Source: Voacanga thouarsii (lineage: Eukaryota > Streptophyta > Magnoliopsida > Gentianales > Apocynaceae). From it: a stretch of 64,000 nucleotides of DNA. The notes under the pieces are model-generated. The model did no database searches, was not told the origin of the DNA, and saw only the letters and a list, made by a program, of their open reading frames with translations. The stretch covers positions 2,790,001 through 2,854,000 of the forward strand of contig JANUWF010000008.1 in NCBI GenBank assembly GCA_026120185.1, read 5' to 3'. Within the stretch, counting starts at the first letter, position 1, and every line of letters begins with the position of its first letter. A program made the position numbers and the translations under genes. Positions 11,144-23,059 of the stretch are shown here, one piece after another.

Positions 11144-11960
11144 CATGTGCGATTATACAATACTTCATATGGAGCCATACCAATCGAGATTTGGTAATTA
11201 TTGTTATAAGCCAAATTAGCATATGGTACATATTTAATCCATTTATCTCTAAAATCCAGTATGCATACTCTTAACATATCTTCTAATATATGAATAACTC
11301 TTTCTGACTGACCATTAGTTTGTAGATGTGCCGACGTGCTGAACTTCAAATTAGAACTTATAGATTCTTGGAACTTAGCCCAAAATCGCGAGGTAAACTT
11401 CTAGTCTCGGTCAAATACGATACTTGAGGATACTCCATGTAACCTTACTATCTCCCGTACATATGTCTGAGCTAACTTTTCCATAGAGTCCCTTACATTT
11501 ACCAGAATAAAGTGCGCTGTTTTTGTCAATCTATCAACCACTATCCAAATGGCATCCTTTTGAGTCTTTGACATAGGCAACCTAATGACAAAGTCTATTA
11601 TCACCTCCTCCCATTTCTATTCTAGTATTGGCAATGGCTGTAGTAATCCAGTTGACTTCTTGTGTTCCACCTTGACTTTCTAATAGGTTAAGCATGTAGA
11701 CACAAATTGCACCACATCTTTTTTCATTCTAGGCCACCAAAAAGCATTTTTCAAATATTGATACATTTTCACTTCTCCCAGTGAATGTCATACTTACTTC
11801 TATGTGCCTCCTCAAGATCTTTTTCCTCACCTCCTGCTTATTAGGCACACATATGCGATCCCAGAATTACATCACTCCCATCCTGTATTGTCGGAAGTCA
11901 CTGCCTCCTCGCTTAAGCTCCTTATCCTTGAATATCTTAAACTTTTTATTGTCTTGTTTT
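11144..11960 (-). pseudogene. Element F integrase, zinc and catalytic domains
   Basis: On the minus strand the catalytic domain reads DAIWIVVDRLTKTAHFI (first Asp), then VRLHGVSSSIVFDRD (second Asp), and TNGQSERVIHILEDM (catalytic Glu), followed by YANLAYNNNYQISIGMAPYE and YNRTCQV. So the D,D,E residues survive although stops and shifts break the frame. A degraded zinc-binding region precedes it, roughly 11650-11900. Integrase joins element DNA ends to host DNA. The coding continues on the other side of the hAT-type insert. Confidence 0.85.
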
Positions 11961-11999
11961 GCCTATATAATTTCTTGCCTTAAATTCGGTATTAATATT

Positions 12000-13500
12000 A
12001 GATTGCTGATATAAATACTTTCTTCTTGTACCTCTATTTTCCTATCCAAAAGTTCCTGAATCGCCTGAACTTCTTGTATCCTCAATCTTGCCATCTTGAC
12101 TTTTCAACTCAAAGCATCAGCAACTATATTGGCTTTTCTCAGATGATAGTTGATAGGACACTGTTATTCCTCCAAGAATTCCATCCATCTTCGCTATCTT
12201 AAATTCAGGTCCTTCTAAGTAAAAATATACTTCAGACTTTTGTGATCCGCTAACACCTCATATTCGGCTCCATATAAATAGTATCGTCATTTCTTCAATG
12301 CAAAAACAATAGTGGCCAATTCCAAATCATGTGTTGGGTAATTGACTTCATGTGGCTTCAACTTCCGTGAGGTATAATCTATCACTTTCCTATCCTGTAT
12401 TAACACTGCTCCTAATCCCTCCTCAGATGCGTTAGTATACAAAGCATAAGGTTTATCTCCATCTAACAAACTCAGTATCGGGGTTGTCATTAGTCTCCGC
12501 TTCAGCTCTTGAAAACTTTTCTCGCACTTCTTATTCCAGACAAAAGGAATATCTTTCCTCAGTAATCGCGTCATTAGTGATGCCAGCGTCGAAAATCCTT
12601 TAATAAATCGATGGTAATACCTAGCTAGTCCAAAAAAGCTTCGAATCTTTGTGACATTCTCAGGTTGCTTCCAATTTGAAACCGCCTCAACCTTAGCTGG
12701 ATCCACCTTAATGCCATCCTTTGAAACTACGTGGCCAAGAAATTACACCCTATCCAGCCAAAACTCTCACTTGCTAAATTTGGCGTAGAGCTTGTGCTCC
12801 TTCAATTTTTCCAATACTAACTTCAAATGTTCCGCATGGTCTTCCGGATTTTTGGAGTAAATGAGTATGTCGTCAATGAACAGCACCACAAACTTGTCCA
12901 AGTAGGGCTGGAAAATGTGATGCATCAAATCTATGAATACTGCTGGTGCATTAGTCACCCCAAAAGGCATTACCATGAACTCGTAATGACCATATATGGT
13001 ATTAAAGGCTGTCTTAGAAATATTCTCTTCTTTAATCCGCACCTGGTAGTAGCCTTACCTCAAATCTAGTTTGGAGTAGCAGCTAGACCCTTGTAGCTGA
13101 TCAAACTATTCATCAATCAATGTTAGAGGATATTTGTTCTTAATGGTCAAGTTGTTAAACCCCCGATAGTCGATGTAAAGCCTCAACTTTCCATTTTTTT
13201 TCTTCACAAACAACACACGAGCTTCCTATGGTGAAGTACTGGGCCTTATATAACCTTACTTTATTAACTCTTCTAATTTCTCCTTCGGTTCCTTCAATTC
13301 TGCATGTGCCACCTGGCATAGAGTCCGCGATACAGGTTCTGCTTCCGGAATCAGATGTATTGTGAACTCTACTTCCCAAGTAAGAAGAAGAGAAGTGAGT
13401 TCAGCTGGGACCACATCAGAAAAGTCTTTCACCACTTCAGTGCTTTCTACGGTGCATTGATCTTTTGGCTTGTTTATCTCGTAAGCCAAGTATCCTTGAC
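12000..13500 (-). pseudogene. Element F reverse transcriptase and RNase H
   Basis: The RT section reads [20 protein letters not shown] and [20 protein letters not shown]; the catalytic FIDD motif is intact. Downstream come [16 protein letters not shown] and an RNase H start around [16 protein letters not shown], where the first catalytic Asp of the usual 'TDAS' motif has become Asn. Then come [20 protein letters not shown] and ADALS. At least five stops break the frame. The order RT then RNase H then integrase is typical of gypsy elements. Together these enzymes copy the RNA to DNA and remove the template. Confidence 0.9.
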
Positions 13501-13559
13501 ATCATTGTCTTAGCAGCTTTCGGGCTTTAGCTCTAGTTATCAGAAATTTCAATTCTTTT

Positions 13560-13931
13560 ACTCGTGTACTATTGAATTCAAGCACATCACAGCCAAGTCT
13601 GATAAATTGCATAGACTTGTTCTTACAATCTACTTTAGCCCCATGTTCCGCTAGTCAATCCATCCCTAAGATTGCATCATAATCATCAATAGTTAAAACT
13701 ATGAGATCTCCTTCCAAATTCTCCTTCCCAACTCCAATCCCACAATTCTGTATATATTTATCTACTTGCACCATTTTCCCCAAAGGAGTACCCACCAACA
13801 AAGTGTATGGTAGTTCAATTCCATCGCAACCCAAATGATATGCACTAGTCTCGTTTAGATAAGAATGGGTGGATCCAGGGTCTGCTAAAGCATTAATAGA
13901 ACGGCCTTGATTAGTGAACAATGTAGTACCC
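13560..13931 (-). pseudogene. Element F aspartic protease
   Basis: The minus strand gives MLGTTLFTNQGRSINALADP, then GSTHSYLNE: a retropepsin-like active site, with DPG in place of DSG/DTG, as in other plant gypsy elements. IVLTIDDYDAILGMD near 13655 fits the second conserved part of the fold (ILGMDWL in relatives). The protease cuts the gag-pol polyprotein. Insert I separates it from gag, exactly at codon 1-2 of the MLGTT segment. Confidence 0.8.
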
Positions 13932-14924
13932 AACATTTTTATCTTTTACTAGCTACTACTTGTAATAGGATAAGAATTTGTATCAATAGCCAAAACAAAA
14001 GTTGATTAGTGTATTGAGACGAATATTTTGGTAGGACAATATTTGGTCGGGACCTAGATGTAATTATTAGATTTGTTCTACTCGTACCCTAAATCTTCGG
14101 AAGGCTACTATTATTAATAAAATAAGAATTTGAGGGTATGTTGAAAAGAAAAATTTATCAGTGTGATGAAACACACGTTTTGGTGTAAATTATGCTATTC
14201 AGGTCACCGGGGGCATTTTTATCATTTTGGCCGCACCCGCAAGTCTGACCGTAAATTTGACCAAATAGAAAGGGAATTGAAGAATTTAAGTGTTACCAAT
14301 GGATTCAGTGGAATTTTTGGAGTTGAATGGTAAAATAAAATATTTTTCCGTTACGAACCCGATTTTGGTCATTTCTAAAGAAAATAAGAAATCGCGGTTA
14401 AAAATGGTGTGTGTGGCATTTTGTGAGTGGTAGCCCATGGAGATGTATCAATTTAAGAGAGGTTGCATGAAGAGTTCATGCAAGACACTTGGAATTAAAA
14501 GATTTCAAAAATAAGTGAAGAATGATGTGTAATTTTGTGATTGGAACACATCATTTTGTGGGCCATTTAATTTAGGCATTGGGTATTGTGATTGGCTAAT
14601 GTTTAGACCAAGAATAGATGAATGAATGGCTGGAAATTAGCCAAGAATTTTCTTGGGCTTGCAAGAAGAAATAAGGAAAAATTTTGTGAAGAGAAAAAGT
14701 GGTTGGTGTGTAAAATTGTGATAGGAACACACCTACATGAAATCCACCATACAAGCAATTGAATTTAAAATTTCTAGGCTAAAGTTTGATGAGAAATGGC
14801 GGTGAGGAGGCTGTTATATCAGCCAAAATTTCGGCCAGCCTTGAAGAAGGAAAAACAAGAGAAAACAAGGAAAGAAAAGCTAGAGAAAAATAGGGGAAAA
14901 AAGAAAAAGGAGAGAGAAAGAAAG

Positions 14925-14926
<2 letters not shown>

Positions 14927-14964
<38 letters not shown>
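14927..14964. repeat. GT microsatellite
   Basis: About 19 uninterrupted GT units inside element I, following a purine-rich (A/G) stretch. Confidence 0.97.
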
Positions 14965-14965
<1 letters not shown>

Positions 14966-16319
14966 CTTGGAGCAAAATCACTTCAAATAGCCTTAAACAC
15001 AAGGTAAAATCCTATGCTTCAAGAATTAAAGTTGCATATTTCATTCTGGTGATCATTATGATATCAATTTTTAACATGAAAACATGATTTTCTTGTCTTG
15101 ATTTTGGATTAAAGTTAGGGTTTGTAAACTTTATGTGTGAACCTTGCATATACCTATATGTTCTATGTATGTTGGCTGCCTAGAAGCCTTATGGATATTG
15201 TTTTGTGTAAGGAAGAACTAAATATTTATGGTAGTTTGAGGGATTGCTTTTGGTTGATGAGATGATGACCAAAGTAGAATAAAAATGGAAGTAACTAGGT
15301 TGGAACAATGAATTATACTAGCTTTTTGTTTTGAAGAAGTAACTTTGTGCTGAATAAATGTGACTTTTGTGAGCTATTGGAATATGGAAATCACAGAATT
15401 AAAGATTATTTGAAGGAAAATTGAGTGAATTAATAGTTCCAAAGTGTTAAAGGCTAAAGAAAAACAAAGGAAAGCATGAATAGTAGGTTTGAGGCAAAAC
15501 TACTGGGGATGTTTTTGCCTAGTAGCATGTTATGGGAACTAAAACTCTAAAAATGGCCTCTATAGAATTAAATTTAAGAGTCCTATGGTTGATTAGGTAT
15601 ATCATAAAGCCAAATCGGAGTTGTGGATTCAAAGTTATGTGCAAAACAAAATGATTTGGCAAACTAGTAAAATTTTAGAAAAGTAGTCCGAAAATAGATG
15701 AATTTAAAGATGATTAATTGTGTGATTTTGGATGAAGTTAAGGGAAAATATGAAGTGAATCCTTTGTATATGAAGGGAGAAAGATTGTGGAAAAAGGAAA
15801 ATGAAAGAATTGATCAAACGACGAAAAAATGACGTGAATGAAAGTTATGTGTTTTCCTTAACCATCGGCTATCTGTCGGCCCTGATGGCTAACCGCCAGC
15901 TAAATGTTGGCTGGACATTGGCCAGGCGTCGACTATTTTCTAGCCAAGCACGATTTGACCCAAAAATGATATTTGCTGTAGGTTTATCAGTAAACGGCCA
16001 ATGAAACGTTAAAAACGGTAGGAACGGTGATTAAACGGCCGTAAATAGAAAGAATTGCTTAGGACACGAGGTGAGTCCCTTTTATTTCTATAACCTTTTG
16101 AAAGCTAGTGTGCTTCACTTTTCTATGAAATGCTATGTTTTATACCATTTTAGAAATCTCTGAATATGTTTAAGGTTTATCTGAGCAAGAATCATTTTAT
16201 ACCATTTTGGGCTCGATTGAACATCAAAATTGGCTTAGAAACCTTACTGGATGGTTAAAGCATGAATTTTGTAAATTTAGTCCTTTTGGATTAAATATTT
16301 GAGATTTTCAGAAAATGGT

Positions 16320-16720
16320 AAATATTGGATACGGGTACCCATAAATTGACTGGAATGCCCTTATTAGAACATTTTATGAAAATATGTTTGGAAACTTTTA
16401 ATTCAAGCCTCTTTTGGGATGAGAATTCTGGATTTATTGAAATGAGTTCCTTTTGGAATCGGGTATTTAAAAAATGATCAAAATGTCCTTATTGGAATGT
16501 TTATAAAAACTTTTGGAATCGGGTATATGGTAAATGACCGAAATACCCTTATTGGAACTTTTGTGAATACTTTTCAAATCGAGTAAGAGTAAAATGACCT
16601 GAATACCCTCAGAAAGTCTTTTGGAATCGGGTATGGGTAAAATGACCTGAATACCCTTGAAAATGACTTTTGTGATTGAGTATGGGAAAATGACCTGAAT
16701 AATCTTGGAAATATGTTTTG
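16320..16720 (+). repeat. Degenerate tandem array, unit about 60-70 bp
   Basis: Successive units share TTGGAATCGGGTAT, then GGTAAAATGACC and GAATACCCTT; about six units can be followed, each diverged. Located in element I. Confidence 0.8.
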
Positions 16721-17004
16721 ATGTGTGAACAAAACTCTTTATCTTGTTTCAATGGTTTTGAAAATGATCTCTCGTGATAAGATTGACTTTTGGAAATGAC
16801 CTTTTGATCCTTGAAATTATTTTATTAGCCTGGTGTGCCATGGAATGAATTGATTGGCTCTGCGGAGCCTATGTGAATGATAATCTAACTTGCAAGTCAG
16901 TGGGATCAAATTTTGAAAAATTATATTTTGCCCCAAAAATGGTTTTTCTTGATATGAAAAATGGTTTCCTAATGTGCTCAAGCTCAAGTACTAGCATTTT
17001 TCTT

Positions 17005-17154
17005 GAATACTTGGCATAAGCACTAATTTGAATTCCTGGCGTAAGCACTAACTTAAATACTTGGCGTAAACACTAACTTGAATTTCTGGCATATGCACTA
17101 ACTTGAAAACCTGGCGTGTGCAGTAACTTGAATACTTGGCGTAAGCACTAACTT
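17005..17154 (+). repeat. 25-bp minisatellite, six units
   Basis: Six consecutive 25-base units of the type GAATACTTGGCGTAAGCACT + AACTT, each differing by 1-6 bases, with no length change between units. Inside element I. Confidence 0.92.
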
Positions 17155-17748
17155 AATTCTCAGCAGCACACTGTGGTGTATTTACGTATCTAGCGATGCA
17201 CGGTTGAGTGCTTTAGGCTGCGGTCTAAGCACAATGATAGTGGCATCGAAAGTGAAGCCTTGAGAGCTTTGCATACAAGCCGACCTTCAGTTGATGGAAT
17301 GCCTGTGATGTGGAAATTGGGGCAATGATTTAGAATTGAAACACAGTTTTTTTTTTAGAGTTTTGGAATTGTTTCCAGTAAACAAATGAAATATTTTCCC
17401 CACAAGGGTTTTATGTACTTTGTTTCCTTACTAAAACACTAGCACACACGGGACTCACTGAGTGATTTTCACTCACACACGTGTTATTTTCCTTGAAAAA
17501 TTCAGGATTAGAGATGCAGCGGAAGTGCGGTGGACTCCTACAGGCTCATGCTACATCTTGAACTTGTTATACCCATAAGTGTATGTATTAAAAGCCAAAT
17601 TCTTGTACTTTTTCTGTGTTGAAAAAAAAAATTTCCGCTACCCTTTTGGATAAAGTTTGTTATAAAAATCCCTTATTTGAGCAATCAGACGAGGCGACAT
17701 CCTACAAAGTTATAGTCCAACACGTCATGAAAATGTGGGGTGTTACAA

Positions 17749-18919
17749 ACATACCTTCCACCACTACTGCATCTGTTCCAACCTTTTCTCGATTCAGGGA
17801 AAAGACTTTTGCCTTCACTTGTAGCTTTTGCGCTCCACTTCTCGAGGTTCCCGCGTTATTTGTTGCTCTTTTGGATCTAGTGGGCTGTGCTGGGATTCCT
17901 TGCCCAATTCGTAGGGGTTTGGGATAGTTGTTTCAAAGATGATTTGGGTTTTCACAGTTATAGCATTTCCTTATAGCTCCCTTAAACCAGCAATCTTTCT
18001 CTACATGTCCTCTCTTACCACAGTATGACATATTGCCAAATTTTAAGCAGGGCCAGTTAATGCAGCTTGCTTTCCTTTGTTCTGCCACTGCTAATTGGCA
18101 GGATGCTTGTTAACCTCTTACCTCGGGAATTGCCTTAGTGGTTACCTTGGTGGTGGAAAGGACCTTTGAGCCATCCTGTTTTTATCCTTATTTTCAGTTC
18201 GAGTGGTGGCATCTATCGCTGCTGGGTACGTCATTGGAGGGAAAGGCACTAAAGCCCTCCTCAATTCCTGCCTCAACCCTTGACAAACTGCCTGGTTCGG
18301 TTTGCTTAGTGTCTATCATTCTCTTGCAGTACTTCGACAATTGGTTGAAACGAGCAACATACTGAGCCATGGACATGCTCCCCTACTTCAAATTTTGGAA
18401 CTCATCTTCCCTCTTTTTCACTATTCACTGGGGTATATACTCAACCCTAAAAACCTCCACAAAATTAGCACAAGTCCAATCCTGATCTGACAGCTCCCAA
18501 GCTTCTTGAACTCACTACTACTATGCACGAGCCAGCCCTCTTAGACTAAAGGTAGAAAATTTGACCATTCTCTTTTCTATGTACTAGAGCGTAGCGAAAA
18601 TGTCCTCAATTTGCTCCACCCATTGCTCCTTCTTCTAATCTTGCTCTGCCTCTCCCAGGAAAGTGGGAGGTTAAAATTTCAAGAACCATTCCTGAGCTTC
18701 ATCTTCCCCCCTTGGGTTTCTTTGTTCTACTAGGGTTTACAGTATCTTAGTCATCTTGTTGAAAACCTCTGTGGGTACCTCAGACTCCACTTCTTGGTCT
18801 GACTCATTCTTGCCTCCCTGGTTTAGTGTGGATAGTTGGGTAGCATTGTACTCAGGAGCCATAGGTTCTGACTCAGAAACCCTCATGCTGGTTGTAGCAA
18901 CTCAACATTCTGGTGCCAT
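17749..18919 (-). pseudogene. Element F gag
   Basis: A Met at 18919 begins MAPECCVATTSMRVSESEPM. Further on come QEWFLKF and PPTFLGEAEQD (the start of the gag domain), then MSMAQYVARFNQLSKYCKRM, a typical gypsy gag helix. Two knuckle-like stretches follow, YCGKRGHVEKDCW and CYNCENPNHL, and the C-terminus reads FSLNREKVGTDAVVVEGM up to the insertion point of I. Several stops interrupt it. Gag packages element RNA into virus-like particles. The start is chosen as the first Met upstream of the conserved region. Confidence 0.78.
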
Positions 18920-19369
18920 TCTATAACATCGTGCCCAAGCAATGAGTTATGCTACAAAGTTCAAGTATATCCAAAATGCACGAACATTCAAAGTATAAAC
19001 ATAAAGGCAGTATATGAAAGTTTTGTATAAAAGATAACATCTTTTAAAGAATAGAGTACAACAAGATACTCTTATTTTTGAAAACTTTGAAAATAAAGCA
19101 ACAAATCACTAGTATAGAGATTTACTGAAAGCAATAAACAATCAGACTCCCCAAGCATGAAAAGACCCCAAAACTCTACTCCTTATTAGATCTTCAGTGT
19201 TAGTTTCATATAGCCAACCCCCAGAGTTCTTAGAGAAATATATTTCCACACCACTTACGAACTCAGAGGTCATAGGTTTCTTTCCTGGTCTCCTAGAACT
19301 CTTTGCAGTTTTAACAGGATTTGGTTGAGATACAAAAGAAGGTCTAAGTGGAGACTCATAGTCTATCTC
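18920..19369. other. Element F leader between PBS and gag, central part
   Basis: Untranslated-looking internal sequence of F. No independent gene seen. Confidence 0.5.
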
Positions 19370-19610
19370 CCCCGGTCATTACTGTCTACTATCAAGTCAA
19401 TCACTGGAATGGGTGGGTTTGGCACATATTGCATAACATCACCCTCATCCTCACTATCAGTGATCAAATCTATTTTGGGTGCGGGTGGTGGCTCAATAAT
19501 TTGAACCTCATCCTCACTACTCTCTTCCATAGGTATTTCTGGTTGAGGTGCAGGGAAGTCTTTTGGCTAGATACGAATTGATCGGTGCCATGGCTACCCG
19601 TTCATGGTTT
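19370..19610 (-). pseudogene. Acidic leader ORF remnant of element F
   Basis: The minus strand reads DFPAPQPEIPMEESSEDEVQ, then PPPAPKIDLITDSEDEGDVM and NPPIPVIDLIVDS without a stop for about 65 codons. It is acidic and proline-rich and lies between primer site and gag. It may be the N-terminus of gag or a small separate leader protein. No known domain; function not assigned. Confidence 0.45.
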
Positions 19611-19720
19611 TCCTTACAATTCTATACATTCTAACCATCCTACAACATGAACATCTTAGGTTAGTCAAACGATTATAAAACTTAAGAAATAATTCCAAAT
19701 ATTACTAATAGTTGTCTAAA

Positions 19721-19737
19721 CCTAGGCTTTGATACCA
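19721..19737 (-). promoter_or_regulatory. Element F primer binding site
   Basis: On the minus strand TGGTATCAAAGCCTAGG begins two bases after the LTR end TGTTACA. It is close to the initiator tRNA-Met primer site TGGTATCAGAGCC. Confidence 0.85.
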
Positions 19738-19739
19738 CT

Positions 19740-20493
19740 TGTAACACCCCACTATCTACGTACCCCAAAAAGGGCGAGGATGTTGCCCCATCCTTAGGAT
19801 AAGAGGTTTTTATAACTAGGTAATAGAAAAATAGAAGGAAATAATCTAATATAAAACCTTATTACAACCCAAAGCAATACTTGTACAAGTCTCAAAACAA
19901 ATAAAAGACAGCTAAAATCTCTGAAGATAATAAATATAATCAAAATGAATACTTGAAACATATGGCAACATAAAATAATCAACCTTCAATGCTGGATCAA
20001 CCTGAAAACATGACATAAAACGGTGGTGAGAAATATTTCCTAATAAGTCCTATGTGTGCGCATGATAATTTAAGAAAGAATTTCATGCATGCAAATTTTT
20101 AAACAAGTCACAATGGAAAGACTACAAGTCTAGAAATTCATCTTTAAACATTAAGTGGTATTTTTTAGCTTTTGCAAAATAAAAGTATACAATTTATAAA
20201 GAAATAAACCACTCAAATAAAATCTGACTATGAAACCCTACACCATAGTCATGGCCATGAAACCCTGTATTATGACTGTGTACTGTGAAACCTTACACAA
20301 TACAAGTGGGTGATTGGCCCACAGGGTAAGATATTCCTCTTTCTCTACACCCAAACTTACCGATTGTCCATTTCAGGAATAAACAGTCCACCTAAACTGT
20401 GTTACTAGTACGGACCAGCCTGACTAACCAGAACTGGCGTCTTGTCCAAGCAGAGTTCACCTCTCAGAGGTGGCCACCTATTGAGAGGCTTAT
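19740..20493 (-). repeat. Element F 5' LTR, partial
   Basis: Matches the inner end of the F 3' LTR (5415-6170) with many substitutions. It stops at 20493, where the LTR of copia B begins; the corresponding F sequence would continue CTTACTCTAACCC. The bases CTTAT (20489-20493) should be B's target duplication, but the other copy is not in the window. Confidence 0.88.
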
Positions 20494-21832
20494 TGACAAA
20501 CCTTAGAGAGGTGTGAATAAGATTTATAGCAAACAAATACAAAATTTCGAAGTCTTTTGTTGACTTGTAAAAAGGAGCCAAAAAATATGTGTTCAAAAAA
20601 AGATTTGCTGTGCAACTTTAAGTATGCAGTTGGAGATATTTTGAATCTGTACTAAATGAATATAGATAGTCTAAATTTAAGATGGGCAGATAAGAAATCA
20701 ATAACCAATTCACTATGAATATAAAAGTCTTAAATCAAATCAATGATTGAAAGGAAAATATAGAGTTTTTCTAATCTGATAAATAAGCGAAAAATGTAGT
20801 TATAATATTCTGATTAAATGCAAGAGAATAAACCCAAAGATTTATAGTGGTTCAATCCTCAACTGATCTACATGCACTACTTTAAACACGTACTTAAAGA
20901 TTTCAACACAACCACTAAAACATTTTTCCAAATCAATAGTGGTGGGTAACACCAGTCTTACACAAGAGGATCACCACACTTGGTTTTTCACCCAACCTCT
21001 TTAAACTGAAACAATGAAGGCTCACTCCATGGGTTTTACTTCCCAAACCTTGATACAAAACAAATCACAGAGAGAATACAGAAATAGCTCATAGATTGAG
21101 CAGATATACACAATCTAAGCACTTATACCTTTTTACCTTTGAAATAATAAATCTCACTTTGAAGCACAATGTAGATGAGGGATTCTTATTTTTCGAAAGT
21201 CTTAGAGTGTTTCTAAAAGTATTAGCACAAATTTCTTTGTTGACAATCATGTTTAAAGGGTTTTTATAAGGGCAAAAAGCAAAATGCCAATGGCTAGTAA
21301 CGACTATTTTTTTGCTGTCAGATTTTTTAAAATTTGGAACTCATTGATCAGAAGAATGTGCGTCCAAAATAATGTTATATGCCTAGAGGTATATTTTGAA
21401 ATGCTATAGATCATTAGATGGGTATTTTGGATTCAGATGTCAGTCCAAAATCACTCAACAAAGTTTTTATAAAAAATCTGAATTAAAAATACTCTTATTT
21501 TGAAATCATTTTTATGTGCTTCAATATGAAATGAATTAAACCGAGGTAAAGAGACATAGGAAAAACAAGTAATACCTTAAACAAAATTTTCTAATCTACA
21601 ATTCTTCAAAAAATTTTCATGATATGCAACTTCTTTGGATTGGATGTTTATTTGATCATCCTCTTTAAACTCAATCGACCATGAGTTGCTTTGCAATCCG
21701 ATTTACAAGACTTTGAAGAACAGAGGTCAAACATGTTATATCCAAAAATCCTATCATCTATAAATATACATGTTAGTCCACATCAATATTTGTTATAAAT
21801 TAAAACACAAGAGAATGCCTTTTGGGTTAACA
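20494..21832 (-). repeat. Element B 3' LTR
   Basis: In element sense it begins TGTTAACCCAAAAGGCATTC and ends GGTTTGTCA (plus strand TGACAAACC...GGTTAACA), 1339 bp. The inner side is fixed by the adjoining polypurine tract. Its ends resemble those of the A LTR (TGTTAGCCC...AAGGTTTTTCA). Confidence 0.85.
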
Positions 21833-21847
21833 ATCTCCCTCTTTTTG
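21833..21847 (-). promoter_or_regulatory. Element B polypurine tract
   Basis: On the minus strand AAAAAGAGGGAGAT directly precedes the LTR start TGTTAACC. The same relation is seen in A at 45264-45277. Confidence 0.85.
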
Positions 21848-23059
21848 AGTTATGACAAACTTGATTAATTATGATAAGAAAAACAATATAAGCTTGTATG
21901 AATCATGTGAGATCGAGAGGTATAATAGTTTATATACATTTGATGCACGATATCTCATTATAAAGCTTAAAGAGTGATTATGAGATAAGATAAAAATAAA
22001 AAGATTAAATATAGTCTCATAAATTGGACTCAATGAGCCAATGGCTATACCAACCTCCATATCCTCCTTCCTTCCTTATAAAGGATTATTTCATAAGAAA
22101 ATAGCCAAATAGTGATTACTCACAAAAGAATATGAAACTTCAGTATATAAGAATGTACATGTGGAAGTGTAGAAGATAGAAAATATATAAAATAATGCTC
22201 CCCTAATGTATGCGCATATAAGTAGTAGTAGAAAGATGCTAACATTGGAGTGCATTAGAAAACAGACTGAGATTTAAGATTTTGGACTTCAAAAAGGTGC
22301 ATCCAAAACATAAATTTGACCTCTGTAAATATTTTGGACTGGGTTTTGGATTTAAAAAAAAAAAAAACTTCCCAAGGTCCAAACCTCCCCCTTTGTCTGT
22401 GCAGGGTTAAAAATAAGACGTTTCCAAAAACAATTGGACCAATGTTTTAACAAAACCAGCGGTTATATCAAGTAGACGTTTACCCGATAAGCATTCCAAA
22501 ACACTTATTTCACTTTCCAGATTCAACATTCAACAGTTGCAAAACAAAACACAAAATAGTCCTACCACTATTCACTTTTTAGCCAATAAAATCAACATAA
22601 CTCAATCACTATAATCATCTACTCAATTTCGTCATCCCAATCCACACAATCACCATGATCTATTAAATTTTTCTCAATTCATGATCCATCAACAATCACA
22701 ACTCCATTCAAAACATAACAAACACAATCTTCGCAAAAATACTGCAATTAACACAACCAATAAAACTATAATTATGATAATAAAAGTTCACCAAGACATC
22801 ACAATCCATATCCAGTCACAACAGTTCACGAAGGTTTCTCCCCCATAGTACACCAAGGTTTCTCCCCCTTTGTCATCAATAAAAAATAACCATAAGCAGT
22901 CTAATATCAGTAGGAAAAAAGAACAAATGTAATCAAAACAGACAAGAGAGCAGTAGTATTGTGAAAATAAAAAGCGTTTAGGAAAATAAAATTTAGGAAA
23001 CATGAAACAGATAAGTAGAAAATAGAGTATCATGGTAGTAGAAATGGATAAAGTTGCTT
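21848..23059 (-). other. Element B 3' untranslated region with duplicated purine tract
   Basis: Non-coding sequence between the accessory ORF and the LTR. On the minus strand GACAAAGGGGGAGAAACC (22857-22875) and ATGGGGGAGAAACC (22833-22846) are two further purine tracts about 1 kb upstream of the primary one. Element A has an equivalent at 44309-44325. Confidence 0.6.

Larger units (their letters stand above)
13937..17748 (+). mobile_element. Element I: gypsy-type solo-LTR-like insert inside F
   Basis: AACAT at 13932-13936 and 17749-17753 is a perfect 5 bp target duplication. Removing the insert rejoins F's gag (VVVEGM) to its protease (LGTT) in frame. The right end, GGGGTGTTACA, is the 3' LTR terminus of this gypsy type, so I reads on the plus strand. 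A TGTAATAGG start is at 13961, leaving 24 bases (13937-13960) between duplication and apparent LTR start. No gag or pol is present. Inside are a GT microsatellite and two tandem arrays. Confidence 0.75.
5415..20493 (-). mobile_element. Element F: Ty3/gypsy chromovirus (Tekay/Del-like), interrupted
   Basis: Order on the minus strand is partial 5' LTR (20493-19740), primer site, gag, protease, RT, RNase H, integrase, chromodomain, polypurine tract and 3' LTR (9614-5415). RT before integrase is the gypsy order, and a C-terminal chromodomain marks chromoviruses, which target heterochromatin. Insertions inside it are element I (13937-17748), a hAT-type element (10250-11135), and copia B, which entered the 5' LTR at 20493. 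Every coding section has stops, so the copy is dead. The LTR copies differ at many sites, so it is old. The outer part of the 5' LTR is missing from the window. Confidence 0.88.

Noticed and set aside
17005..17154. CRISPR array
   Set aside because: Units are head-to-tail without unique spacers, and this is plant nuclear DNA.
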